This document shows positions 8,703 to 16,386 of a stretch of 64,000 bases of DNA, one piece after another (the stretch's first letter is position 1; each line of letters begins with the position of its first letter). Under the pieces are notes generated by a model. It was not told where the DNA came from, ran no database searches, and was given only the letters and a program-made list of their open reading frames with translations. The position numbers and the translations under genes were made by a program. Origin of the DNA: Chryseobacterium phocaeense (GTDB lineage Bacteria > Bacteroidota > Bacteroidia > Flavobacteriales > Weeksellaceae); NCBI RefSeq assembly GCF_900169075.1, contig NZ_LT827015.1, positions 186,001 through 250,000 on the forward strand. The letters are read 5' to 3'.

Positions 8703-10954
8703 TAATTGACTACCCCTATTTTTGCCGTAGCTTTATCTGATCCGTCTTCATTGGTCATCAATACAAAATAAATACCTGAAGCTACCCTGGTGCCCTTCTG
8801 ATTATTCAAATCCCACTCATAATAGCCTCCTCTGGCTACTGCAGAGTGTATTACATTCCCTGCAGAATCTGTGATTCTGATATTTGTTTTTTCTGCCAGG
8901 CCTTTAATGGTCACTTTTCCTTTAAAGTTGGAGTATACTACAGGATTAGGGTACACCACTACCTGTCCGAAATTGGCATTTACATCGCCAACATCTCCCT
9001 GATAAGCGACAATACCGTTATAGGTTACAAAATAAACCTTTCCGGTTTTTCTGTCTACTTTTATATCGGTAACGGAATTGGTAGGAAGGGGAGAGTTTTC
9101 TTTTGTGAAATGTTTAATGGTCTGCTGCCCGTCGGCAGAAAGATAATATACACCGCCTCCGTCTACAGAAATCCATTTATAATTTCCGGCATCTACTTCT
9201 ACCTGAAGGATCTGGCCGTCTCTGAAAAGCTCTTCTCCAAGCCCGCCCTGTTCTATAACAATAGGCTCCACTTTAGGGTCCGGTGCTTTAATTTCTGTTG
9301 CGGCATTGGGTAATATTCTTAATCCGCTGTCTGTTCCTATCCATGCATCTCCGGATTTATCAAAGGCTACGGATAATGTCCCTTTTGAATTTCCCGCGAA
9401 TCCATTGGAATCATCCAATATATAATCCGTATCATCAGAAAGGTTGGCGGCATTCTTATAATCGTAAACCATAAAGTGATTGGTTCTTGGCAGCGGAACC
9501 CACAGCATGTTTTCGTGAACCACAGGCTTTTGAGCACCCGCACTTGTTAACCCTATTTTCTTTAGTGTAAAACTGTCTGAAGCCCTGTCATAGATCCATA
9601 TGGCAGGTTTGGTACCTTCGTCAAATCCAACGGATACAAAGATGTTGTTCTGGCTGTCAGTAGCAAAGCCTACAGGCCGGAAAGGACCCGAGTAATATTT
9701 TACAAAATCAAAATCCTTGCTCGTGGAATTGTATTTCATTTTATAAACGCCTTCATTAGTACTACCGGTATAGTTGGTGAAGAGCACCTCACTGTTATCG
9801 GCCGGATTTAAAATAGCATCCAGTACGTTAACTGCTCCCGTGTTTCCTATAAAATAAGAAGGGGCAATCCATTCTGAACCTGTAAAATAATAAAATCCGG
9901 GTTTTTTAGGGTTGGTTGCTCCCTGATTAAAACGGTTGATCCTTGCACCTGATGATACCAGCATCTGGTTGTTGTCATACAGATTGATCTTATAGGAAGA
10001 ATTGGTATAAGGTCCTGAAGGTTTATAAGTATTGCTGCTCTCATCCTTAATCCCTGATAATATGGTACCTCCATATACTTTTCCGGTGGCTATTATAGCG
10101 GTATTGCAGTCTTCTCCCAAACTTACGGAACTCAACGAGGTTCCGTTTAAGCCGAACGTATAAATCCTGCTGTCTGTTACTACAATATTGTCTGAACTTA
10201 TAACGATGTCCTTAATAGCTCCAAAAGCTGCAGGAAGCGGGGTAGGCGTACCGCCGTTATAAATAAATGCTGCTGTGGCAGAAGAATAAATAAGGGATGT
10301 ACCTTCTGCATCTATATGCTTAAAAGATCCCGGTATTTCAGTGGTCCAGGTAGAGAATACAGGAAATGTGATATTCAGTTCGTGGCTTTTCAGGCCGGTG
10401 TTTGTTACGGAATAGACCTTATTTCCAAAGATGGCCGCTTCATTACTGGCTTCATAAACACCGCCACCCGTCATAAAGAATGCAGAATCCCCGAATTCAA
10501 GCTTTTTAAGGTTAAAAATAGAGACTCCATACCCCACTGAAACTACAGCCTGATCGCCGGTAATGGAAATATGGTTGATGCTTTTGCTACCGTTATAACC
10601 GGTTGCAATAGGGATGTCCACTACATATTTGATTTCCTGAGGTGTAATGATGTCAAGCGAGCCGTTTGCATATCCTATCACAGCTACTTTGGTCTGCGGA
10701 TTATAATCGAAGGCGGATATGTTCACATCATGGAGACCGTTCGCTTTTGAGAGCTTGGTCACCTCTCCGCTGGAGATGGTATAATAGAATATCCCGTTTT
10801 CTGTCGCGGCAATTATTTTTCCATTGTCTTCCTTCATTGCCAAGACATTGTTGTAGGAAAAATGATCCGTCCATTTTTTGGATGAAATGACCTGCGCATT
10901 TACGAATTGCAGGGAGGCTAAAATACCGAGAGAGAGTAACGAGAGTTTTTTCAT
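8702..10954 (-). CDS. porZ: PorZ-like T9SS protein with two-component-type propeller and C-terminal sorting domain
   Basis: A 750-residue exported protein with a signal peptide (1-20, ending FVNAQ). Most of it consists of repeated beta-strand motifs of the two-component regulator propeller type, as in PorZ: SYNNVLAMKEDNGKIIAATENG near the start and later TKGTLSVAFDKSGDAWIGTDSG. The last 80 or so residues form a T9SS type A sorting domain (VVVYPNP ... GIYFVLMTNEDG). PorZ is a surface component that delivers anionic LPS to the T9SS attachment machinery. It sits 1 base after the metallophosphatase gene and overlaps recO by 1 base. Assignment rests on domain order and length. Confidence 0.85.
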   Translation of the reverse strand: MKKLSLLSLGILASLQFVNAQVISSKKWTDHFSYNNVLAMKEDNGKIIAATENGIFYYTISSGEVTKLSKANGLHDVNISAFDYNPQTKVAVIGYANGSLDIITPQEIKYVVDIPIATGYNGSKSINHISITGDQAVVSVGYGVSIFNLKKLEFGDSAFFMTGGGVYEASNEAAIFGNKVYSVTNTGLKSHELNITFPVFSTWTTEIPGSFKHIDAEGTSLIYSSATAAFIYNGGTPTPLPAAFGAIKDIVISSDNIVVTDSRIYTFGLNGTSLSSVSLGEDCNTAIIATGKVYGGTILSGIKDESSNTYKPSGPYTNSSYKINLYDNNQMLVSSGARINRFNQGATNPKKPGFYYFTGSEWIAPSYFIGNTGAVNVLDAILNPADNSEVLFTNYTGSTNEGVYKMKYNSTSKDFDFVKYYSGPFRPVGFATDSQNNIFVSVGFDEGTKPAIWIYDRASDSFTLKKIGLTSAGAQKPVVHENMLWVPLPRTNHFMVYDYKNAANLSDDTDYILDDSNGFAGNSKGTLSVAFDKSGDAWIGTDSGLRILPNAATEIKAPDPKVEPIVIEQGGLGEELFRDGQILQVEVDAGNYKWISVDGGGVYYLSADGQQTIKHFTKENSPLPTNSVTDIKVDRKTGKVYFVTYNGIVAYQGDVGDVNANFGQVVVYPNPVVYSNFKGKVTIKGLAEKTNIRITDSAGNVIHSAVARGGYYEWDLNNQKGTRVASGIYFVLMTNEDGSDKATAKIGVVN

Positions 10955-10955
10955 A

Positions 10956-11906
10956 TTATACGGTTATACTGCTGTCTATAGCCTGGTTGTTCCAGGTAAT
11001 ATGCTTTACGTTTTTATTGCTGTCGAAGTAAAAATCTATTCTGCCCAGAAGAAGACCTGCCCATCCTACCTGGTTGACCAGCACGTTTTTACCTTGTCTG
11101 TTGGTAAATGTCTGCGGTTCCGGTAAAAACGTATGAGTATGGCCTCCCAGAATAATGTCAATATTTTCTGTTTTGGCAGCCAGAGTTTTATCATTTATTT
11201 TATCAGGTTCATCCTGGTAATCATAGCCAATATGGGAAAGGCAGATGACAAGATCACATTTCTGATCGTTTTTCAGGAAGTTGGAATAATGCTGGGCTAT
11301 TTCTACAGGATCCGAATATACGGTTTCCGCGTACTGCTTTTTGCCCACAAGACCGTCCAGCTTAATGCCTACTCCGAAAATACCTACTTTTATTCCGTTC
11401 TTATTGAAAATTTTATACTGTGAAGTTTTTCCGTCCAGAATGGTGTTTTTAAAATCATAATTGGAACAGATAAACGGGAATTTTGCATTGGGAAGTACTT
11501 GCAGGAAACCTTCAAGACCATTGTCGAAATCATGATTTCCCATGGTGGAAGCGTCATATTTCATCATAGACATCAGCTTGAATTCCAGCTCACCTCCAAA
11601 AAAGTTGAAATACGGGGTACCCTGAAAAATATCGCCGGAATCCAGTAGAAGGACGTTGCTTTCCTGACTTCTGATCTGCTGTATCAGACTTGCCCTTCTG
11701 GCAAAGCCCCCCTGATTGGGGTTTTTGGTAAAACTTGCATCAAAAGGTTCTATCCTGCTGTGCTGGTCATTGGTATGAAGGATGGTCAGTTTGGTTGCGG
11801 TTGTAAAAGGATTGAATTTCAATTCTTCCGCCATCATCATATTGGGAGCTAAAGCTGCTGCTAAAGATCCACCTCCTATTACTTTTAAAAAACTTTTTCT
11901 ATCCAT
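10956..11906 (-). CDS. Exported metallophosphatase, 5'-nucleotidase N-terminal domain only
   Basis: A 316-residue calcineurin-like phosphoesterase equal to the catalytic N-terminal half of UshA-type 5'-nucleotidases. Metal-binding motifs are intact: LHTNDQHSR (Asp, His), LDSGDIFQG (Asp), MGNHDFDNG (Asn, His), CLSHIGYD and GGHTHTF (His). The N-terminus MDRKSFLK followed by a hydrophobic segment resembles a Tat leader with Arg-Lys. The C-terminal substrate-binding domain is absent here and encoded by the gene directly upstream, whose stop overlaps this ATG by one base. Together they would make one periplasmic or surface nucleotidase. Confidence 0.88.
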   Translation of the reverse strand: MDRKSFLKVIGGGSLAAALAPNMMMAEELKFNPFTTATKLTILHTNDQHSRIEPFDASFTKNPNQGGFARRASLIQQIRSQESNVLLLDSGDIFQGTPYFNFFGGELEFKLMSMMKYDASTMGNHDFDNGLEGFLQVLPNAKFPFICSNYDFKNTILDGKTSQYKIFNKNGIKVGIFGVGIKLDGLVGKKQYAETVYSDPVEIAQHYSNFLKNDQKCDLVICLSHIGYDYQDEPDKINDKTLAAKTENIDIILGGHTHTFLPEPQTFTNRQGKNVLVNQVGWAGLLLGRIDFYFDSNKNVKHITWNNQAIDSSITV

Positions 11907-12664
11907 TATTTCTTACCGATAAAATTTAAACGAATATCCGTAGCGGGAACCACTTCCGAAGTTTTCCTGAAATATTCCAGAAAAAGCTCTCTGAGCCCCA
12001 ACCCTGTATTAATTGATTCTCCCTTGGAAAAGAATTTCATATTATCTCCTCCCAGCGCCAGATAATCTGAGGTGGCAATATAATAATCCTGGGACGGATT
12101 TACAGGTTTTCCGTTGATCAGGGCTTTTGTAAACTGTCCATTTTGGGTTTCGATGTATAAGTGAGACACCGGGTTGTTCATCTGTGTTTTTGCATAATAA
12201 TCAAAAAGTCCCTGAAGGTCTGAGCCTTTCATTTTTACGATGACCACCTGATTTTGGAAAGGCATCACTTCATAAATGTTTTTCAGCAGAATATCACCTT
12301 TACCAATCGTAGTACGGATTCCCCCGATGTTGATCAGGGCTGCGTCTACATTTTTATTAAGGTTCTTTTTTGCCCATACATCGGCACCGTCAAAGGTGTA
12401 GTCGGCCAAAAGATTACCCAGATTGCTGTTAGTTCCTTCCTTGGTAAGATCTATACTGGTGTGGGAAATTTTCTGGTTCATCTCCTTTTCCAGTTTCTGT
12501 TTATAGGGTTCTATAACTTTTACAAACTCCTCATCATTTTTCAGCTCATTATTAATAGAAATATTTTTCCGGATCTGTACTTCAGCCAGCTGCAGCGTAG
12601 ATGCTGTTTTGCAGGCGGTAAGCGTGACCAGAGCAATTCCTAGTAACAAGAATTTATTTTTCAT
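11906..12664 (-). CDS. 5'-nucleotidase C-terminal domain lipoprotein
   Basis: About 252 residues corresponding to the 5'-nucleotidase C-terminal (substrate-binding) domain: SNLGNLLADY, ALINIGGIRTTIGKGDI, YEVMPFQNQVVIVKMKG and YIATSDYLALGGDNM are family-typical. A lipoprotein signal ends at Cys18 (LVTLTAC) when counted from the ATG at 12664. A longer reading from a TTG at 12673 is possible but less likely. It is the first gene of the operon with the catalytic half, porZ and recO. Anchoring the binding half in a membrane could recruit the separately made metallophosphatase; that is inference. Confidence 0.85.
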   Translation of the reverse strand: MKNKFLLLGIALVTLTACKTASTLQLAEVQIRKNISINNELKNDEEFVKVIEPYKQKLEKEMNQKISHTSIDLTKEGTNSNLGNLLADYTFDGADVWAKKNLNKNVDAALINIGGIRTTIGKGDILLKNIYEVMPFQNQVVIVKMKGSDLQGLFDYYAKTQMNNPVSHLYIETQNGQFTKALINGKPVNPSQDYYIATSDYLALGGDNMKFFSKGESINTGLGLRELFLEYFRKTSEVVPATDIRLNFIGKK

Positions 12665-12768
12665 ATGTTGCAAATTATTTTTTAAAGGTCATATGTAATC
12701 GCCACTACTTTTAATACTTTCATAAGCAAATTTGGTTATAGCGATGTCATACTATCTTTTAGTATATG

Positions 12769-12776
12769 CAAATATA
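12769..12776 (-). promoter_or_regulatory. Putative -7 promoter of the nucleotidase-porZ-recO operon
   Basis: On the minus strand TATATTTG matches TAnnTTTG perfectly, about 105 bases before the ATG at 12664. It lies in the AT-rich divergent region shared with dapA. Confidence 0.45.
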
Positions 12777-12803
12777 ATTATATGTAGAATAAAACATTAT
12801 TAT

Positions 12804-12837
12804 TTGTTCAAATTCTTCTTGTAAATTATTAAATTTG
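12804..12837 (+). promoter_or_regulatory. Putative dapA promoter
   Basis: TTG at 12804-12806 and TAAATTTG at 12830-12837 are separated by 23 bases, matching the Bacteroidetes pattern TTG-N(17-23)-TAnnTTTG. The box is 19 bases before the dapA ATG, implying a very short leader. Confidence 0.6.
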
Positions 12838-12856
12838 ACAAAAATAATTCTAACAG

Positions 12857-13729
12857 ATGAGCATTTTAAAAGGAGTAGGTGTTGCCCTTGTAACACCCTT
12901 TAATGAAGATTTATCCGTAGATTTTGACAGCTTAACAAAACTTGTTGACTACAATATCGAGAACGGAACCAATTATTTAGTTGTTTTGGGAACTACAGCA
13001 GAGGCTGCAACGCTTTCTGATGAGGAGAAGAAACAGGTGATTGAGCACATCATTAAGGTTAATAATAAACGTCTTCCCCTGGTGTTGGGAATAGGCGGTA
13101 ATAATACTCTTGAAGTAAAGAAACAGATTGAAGAAGCAGATCTTTCAGCATTCGAAGCTGTACTTTCCGTTTCCCCATATTATAATAAACCTAATCAGGA
13201 AGGTCTTTATCAGCATTATAAATTGCTGGCTTCCACCGGTAAAAATATCATTATTTACAATGTACCGTCAAGGACGGGGCAGAATGTGGATGCAGATACT
13301 ACCATCCGTCTGGCACAGGAGTTTCCCAATTTATTCATGATCAAGGAAGCCGCTCCGAATATTCTTCAGTATTTTGATATTTTAAGAAAAAAGCCTGAAG
13401 GATTTTCACTGGTATCAGGAGATGATGAATATACACTTCCGGTAACACTGGCAGGTGGAAATGGTGTAATTTCTGTAATAGGGCAGGGGTATCCGAAAGA
13501 ATTTTCTACAATGGTTCAGCTGGCTTTTGAAGGAAAAGTGAAGGAAGCTTATGAGATCCACAATAAATTGGTAGACATTACAAGGCTGATCTTTGCAGAA
13601 GGAAATCCTTGCGGAATCAAAGTGGTTCTTGCTGAAAAAGGAATCATTAAAAATTATTTAAGACTTCCATTGGTTCCTGCTTCTGAAGGACTTTATGCGA
13701 AGATCAAAGCTGAAATGGCGAAAATCTAG
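12857..13729 (+). CDS. dapA: 4-hydroxy-tetrahydrodipicolinate synthase
   Basis: A 290-residue DapA, a TIM-barrel aldolase that condenses pyruvate with aspartate semialdehyde in the first committed step of diaminopimelate and lysine synthesis. The Schiff-base lysine is Lys163 (FMIKEA), with Tyr134 in IIIYNVPSRTG and the Thr46-Thr47 pair in GTTAEA. Length is normal. It has its own promoter and is followed by a repeat array and a terminator, so it is probably monocistronic. Confidence 0.95.
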   Translation: MSILKGVGVALVTPFNEDLSVDFDSLTKLVDYNIENGTNYLVVLGTTAEAATLSDEEKKQVIEHIIKVNNKRLPLVLGIGGNNTLEVKKQIEEADLSAFEAVLSVSPYYNKPNQEGLYQHYKLLASTGKNIIIYNVPSRTGQNVDADTTIRLAQEFPNLFMIKEAAPNILQYFDILRKKPEGFSLVSGDDEYTLPVTLAGGNGVISVIGQGYPKEFSTMVQLAFEGKVKEAYEIHNKLVDITRLIFAEGNPCGIKVVLAEKGIIKNYLRLPLVPASEGLYAKIKAEMAKI

Positions 13730-13734
13730 AAAGG

Positions 13735-13908
13735 GTCAATGGTGAATGGTCAATTGTGAATTTATAATCGGGTTTTCTATTCACTACTCACTTGCGAAGC
13801 AAAAATTGACCATTGACAGAGATAATGTGAATTGTGAATGGTCAATAGTGAATTTTAGTATTGTGTTATGATTCACTATTCACTTGCGAAGCAAAATTGA
13901 CCATTGAC
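13735..13908. repeat. Tandem pair of inverted-repeat units downstream of dapA
   Basis: Two units of about 85 bases lie end to end. Their right arms (13779-13817 and 13871-13908) are nearly identical, sharing CACTTGCGAAGCAAAA and TTGACCATTGAC. Left arms at 13735-13761 and 13827-13854 carry the complementary words GTGAATGGTCAAT. Each unit can fold on itself, and left and right arms of different units can also pair. Nothing here is coding. Confidence 0.8.
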
Positions 13909-13922
13909 CTAAAAATAACAAG

Positions 13923-13951
13923 GTGAAAAGTTCCGGCTTTTCACTTTTTTT
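13923..13951 (+). terminator. Rho-independent terminator
   Basis: Stem GTGAAAAG (13923-13930) pairs with CTTTTCAC (13937-13944) over a six-base loop and is followed by seven T. It closes the dapA transcript after the repeat pair. It also shows that the GTG at 13923 is part of a hairpin and not the start of the next gene. Confidence 0.85.
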
Positions 13952-13964
13952 AATCAGAAATAGT

Positions 13965-14468
13965 ATGAAATTAATAGAAGCAACAGAAAAAGACATTCCT
14001 CTTATCCAGGATTTGGCGAGAAGATCCTGGGAAAATGCCTATGCAGAAATTCTTTCCAGGGAACAGATGGAATATATGCTTTCGGAAATGTATTCGGAAG
14101 CTGAAATCGGAAATCATATTCAGCATCCGGATTATCATTATTATTTAATCCGGGATGAAAGTAACGGCTCGTTTGAAGGGTTTATAGGCTATCAGCATCA
14201 TTATGAAGAAGGGACAACAAAGCTTCACCGCATTTATCTTGTCCCTGAAAGTAAGGGGAAAGGACTCGGAAAAGCAGCGCTGGAATTCCTCAATAAAAAG
14301 GTTTCTGAAAACGGAGATCACAGAGTTGTGCTGAATGTGAATAAACATAATGCTGCACGGAACTTCTATGAATCGCAGGGATACAGAGTGTATGATGAAG
14401 GGGTGTTTGATATTGGAAGAGGTTTTGTCATGGATGACTACCTTATGGAATTCTTAATTCACAATTAA
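13965..14468 (+). CDS. GNAT family N-acetyltransferase
   Basis: A 167-residue GNAT acetyltransferase starting at the ATG at 13965 (MKLIEATEKD). A GTG at 13923 would extend the frame but lies inside the dapA terminator hairpin. The acetyl-CoA loop appears as ESKGKGLGKAAL after the strand LHRIYLV, and NVNKHNAARNFYESQGY is the usual C-terminal motif. The overall pattern, with an N-terminal SWENAYAEILSREQMEYML, resembles bacterial acetyltransferases of the polyamine or small-amine type, but the substrate is not assignable. Confidence 0.85.
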   Translation: MKLIEATEKDIPLIQDLARRSWENAYAEILSREQMEYMLSEMYSEAEIGNHIQHPDYHYYLIRDESNGSFEGFIGYQHHYEEGTTKLHRIYLVPESKGKGLGKAALEFLNKKVSENGDHRVVLNVNKHNAARNFYESQGYRVYDEGVFDIGRGFVMDDYLMEFLIHN

Positions 14469-14530
14469 ATGACTTAAAATTGTGTAACATTTAATTTTAA
14501 TTCTATAACATGTGATATTTTTTTTTGATC

Positions 14531-14666
14531 CATCTTTGTATCAGAACCAAATCACTTTCAATAATACATTCATATGCTTGGTTTTGAGCTATTGCAGCTT
14601 TTTATCAGTATATTTTTTTCATCCTTAGTGTTTAAATTCCTGTATTCAATATGCAGGAGTTTTTTG
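14531..14666 (+). ncRNA. Candidate small RNA or long 3' leader between promoter-like box and terminator
   Basis: A promoter-like CATCTTTG (one mismatch to TAnnTTTG) at 14531-14538 is followed by an AACCAA...TTGGTT stem (14545-14550 with 14578-14583) and, 120 bases on, by a hairpin terminator. There is no open frame of note. This layout suits a small RNA of about 120 nucleotides, but no known RNA family is recognised and no -33 box is obvious. Confidence 0.25.
14638..14666 (+). terminator. Rho-independent terminator
   Basis: TCCTGTAT (14638-14645) pairs with ATGCAGGA (14651-14658, one G-T pair) over loop TCAAT, followed by a T run. It lies 170 bases beyond the GNAT stop codon and about 95 bases before the regulator gene. 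Confidence 0.7.
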
Positions 14667-14760
14667 TTTTTACATATTATGTTAAAATATTACATCCTAT
14701 TTCACTTTTAAATGAAATAAATTGGTATATTTACTTCGAAATTTGAGACACTAAATCAGG

Positions 14761-15342
14761 ATGAAAATGTATGTAAAATTTGATTTCAACGCCCTCTGCA
14801 TGAAGGTGTTGGATGAAAAACTGAAAGAACACGGGCTGAAATACCGCCTGTTGAACTTTGGCGAAGTGGAATTCTTTGAACCCATTACGCAGGATCAGCA
14901 TAATCTTTTTAAGAAGGATCTTGAAGATTATGGAATAGAGATTATCGAAAGCCAGAAGACCGCTTTGGTACAGAAAATAAAGGACACTATTGTAGAGTTG
15001 GTATTTTCTGAAAATGCAGTTCCCGTTAAAGCCTCTATTTATATTGCCGAAAAACTGAATCACAGTTATGGGTATCTTTCCAACCTTTTTTCTGAGGTTG
15101 CTTATACCTCAATAGAGAATTTTATTATCCTTCAAAAAATTGAGTACGCCAAAGAACTGATTCTGAATAATAAACTCAGCCTTACGGAAATTGGGCATAA
15201 GCTGAATTATTCCAGCGTAGCACATTTGAGTACACAATTCAAGAATACAACCGGAATCACTCCTTCGCAGTTTCAGAAGATTGTTAACAAAAGGAGAAAA
15301 CTACAAAGCGTAGCTGTAAATTCTAAAATGATATATGAATAA
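14761..15342 (+). CDS. AraC family helix-turn-helix regulator
   Basis: A 193-residue transcription factor. The C-terminal part (about residues 85-180) contains two helix-turn-helix motifs of the AraC type: VPVKASIYIAEKLNHSYGYLSNLFSEVA and LSLTEIGHKLNYSSVAHLSTQFKNTTGITPSQFQK, the latter with the family-typical G-I-T-P-S-QF ending. The N-terminal 75 residues are short for a sensor domain and are not recognised. Its 3' end overlaps the start of the receiver-like gene by 8 bases, so the two are co-translated. A near-consensus TATATTTA lies about 30 bases upstream. Confidence 0.85.
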   Translation: MKMYVKFDFNALCMKVLDEKLKEHGLKYRLLNFGEVEFFEPITQDQHNLFKKDLEDYGIEIIESQKTALVQKIKDTIVELVFSENAVPVKASIYIAEKLNHSYGYLSNLFSEVAYTSIENFIILQKIEYAKELILNNKLSLTEIGHKLNYSSVAHLSTQFKNTTGITPSQFQKIVNKRRKLQSVAVNSKMIYE

Positions 15343-15781
15343 AGAATATTTGAATGTAATAACAGCAGACGATGACGAGGGCAATATCATATTCTTTAAA
15401 AATATTTTCAAAGATTTAAAGATTGGAGTAAAGTCTCGGTTCTTTTCAAGCGGAGACAGTCTTATGGATTATCTGCAAACCGGTGAAGCCATTATACCGG
15501 AATTGATTTTCATTAAGTATACTATTTCCGGAAAAAACAGCAGGGAATGCCTTGAAGAAATTAAAATGAATCCCAGATTCAGCAACATTGTTATTGCCAT
15601 GTATGTGGACCAGATTCCGGAAAATGAAATTGAAGAAATCTTCGTGAACGGAGCTAATATTTTTATGAAAAAACCTGAAAGCTATGAAGGCCTGAAAAAG
15701 TCTCTTACAGAAATTATCAGTATCAACTGGCAGTATCATACATCCGGACTCAATAAGGATACTTTTATTATGAAGATATGA
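15335..15781 (+). CDS. Response-regulator receiver-like protein lacking the phospho-acceptor Asp
   Basis: A 148-residue stand-alone receiver (CheY-like) fold. The acidic pocket is present as Asp12-Asp14 (TADDDEGN) and the conserved Lys113-Pro114 as FMKKP. At the end of beta-3, where PDLxxxD is expected, the sequence reads PELIFIK, placing Lys61 at the phosphorylation site. It is therefore probably a pseudo-receiver that cannot be phosphorylated in the normal way. It overlaps the AraC-type regulator gene by 8 bases, which suggests protein partnership. Binding role is inference. Confidence 0.8.
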   Translation: MNKEYLNVITADDDEGNIIFFKNIFKDLKIGVKSRFFSSGDSLMDYLQTGEAIIPELIFIKYTISGKNSRECLEEIKMNPRFSNIVIAMYVDQIPENEIEEIFVNGANIFMKKPESYEGLKKSLTEIISINWQYHTSGLNKDTFIMKI

Positions 15782-16384
15782 TGGATGCAGGGTTTTTGAG
15801 TTCACTTCAAGTAGAATAAAAGTGATATTTCAAGCATACTATTCACATAAAAGTGAAAATTGTATAACTAATAATTAAAATAATATAAGGAAGAATCCAC
15901 GCAATATCCGCAATTTTGTAACGTAGACATTGCAACACAAATTAGCTATATAAAAAAGCAGTGGATGACAGAGATTAGATTATTTCATTAGAAATCAAGA
16001 TATAAGTCACAATGTTAGTTTTAACAAAATGAATTATATTCATTTCCAGCTATAAAGCATAGAAGATCTTTAAACAAAACGGTACAATCATGAAAACTTA
16101 AGAAAGTTGAAGGGTATTTATTCGTTTCATTCCCACTTCCTTCAACTTGAACAGTTAGTTTTTATAATAAGCAAGTTGGAAAAATAATTCATTTTGTTTT
16201 TTTAATTTATTTTAATAGTCAGAGCTGAAAATTCAAATAGTATATAAATATTTTCACCAATCACAAAATATTAGTTCTTACTATTAAAATAAATTATTTA
16301 AGCAAATTTTTAAAAAGTAATTTCTTCTAAATAACAGTTTTATAAGGGGGCCGCGGAAAGATAATAATTCTTTTCGCGGTTTTT
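15782..16384. other. 603-base gene-free region
   Basis: No credible protein frame on either strand. The sequence is very AT-rich. It contains a 10-base perfect inverted repeat (16104-16113 with 16139-16148) and ends in a strong plus-strand terminator. No TAnnTTTG box and no tmRNA, RNase P or SRP hallmarks were seen. It may hold a small RNA or a long 3' untranslated region of the regulator operon. Confidence 0.5.
16104..16148. repeat. Perfect 10-base inverted repeat
   Basis: AAGTTGAAGG (16104-16113) and CCTTCAACTT (16139-16148) are separated by 25 bases. No T run follows, so it is not an obvious terminator; it could be an RNA hairpin or a protein-binding site. Confidence 0.6.
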
Positions 16385-16386
16385 TT
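16351..16386 (+). terminator. Strong rho-independent terminator
   Basis: CCGCGGAAAG (16351-16360) pairs with CTTTTCGCGG (16370-16379) with one G-T pair, loop of 9, then seven T. The T run is on the plus strand and touches the recG stop region, so it serves a plus-strand transcript whose nearest gene ends 570 bases upstream. Confidence 0.85.

Noticed and set aside
13735..13908. CRISPR-like array downstream of dapA
   Set aside because: There are only two repeat units, the arms are complementary to each other, and no cas gene is near.
13923..13964. GTG start extending the GNAT gene upstream
   Set aside because: The codon lies in the stem of a rho-independent terminator, and the extra residues (MKSSGFSLFLIRNS) are unlike GNAT starts; the ATG at 13965 fits.
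16104..16148. Inverted repeat as a terminator
   Set aside because: No T run follows on either strand.
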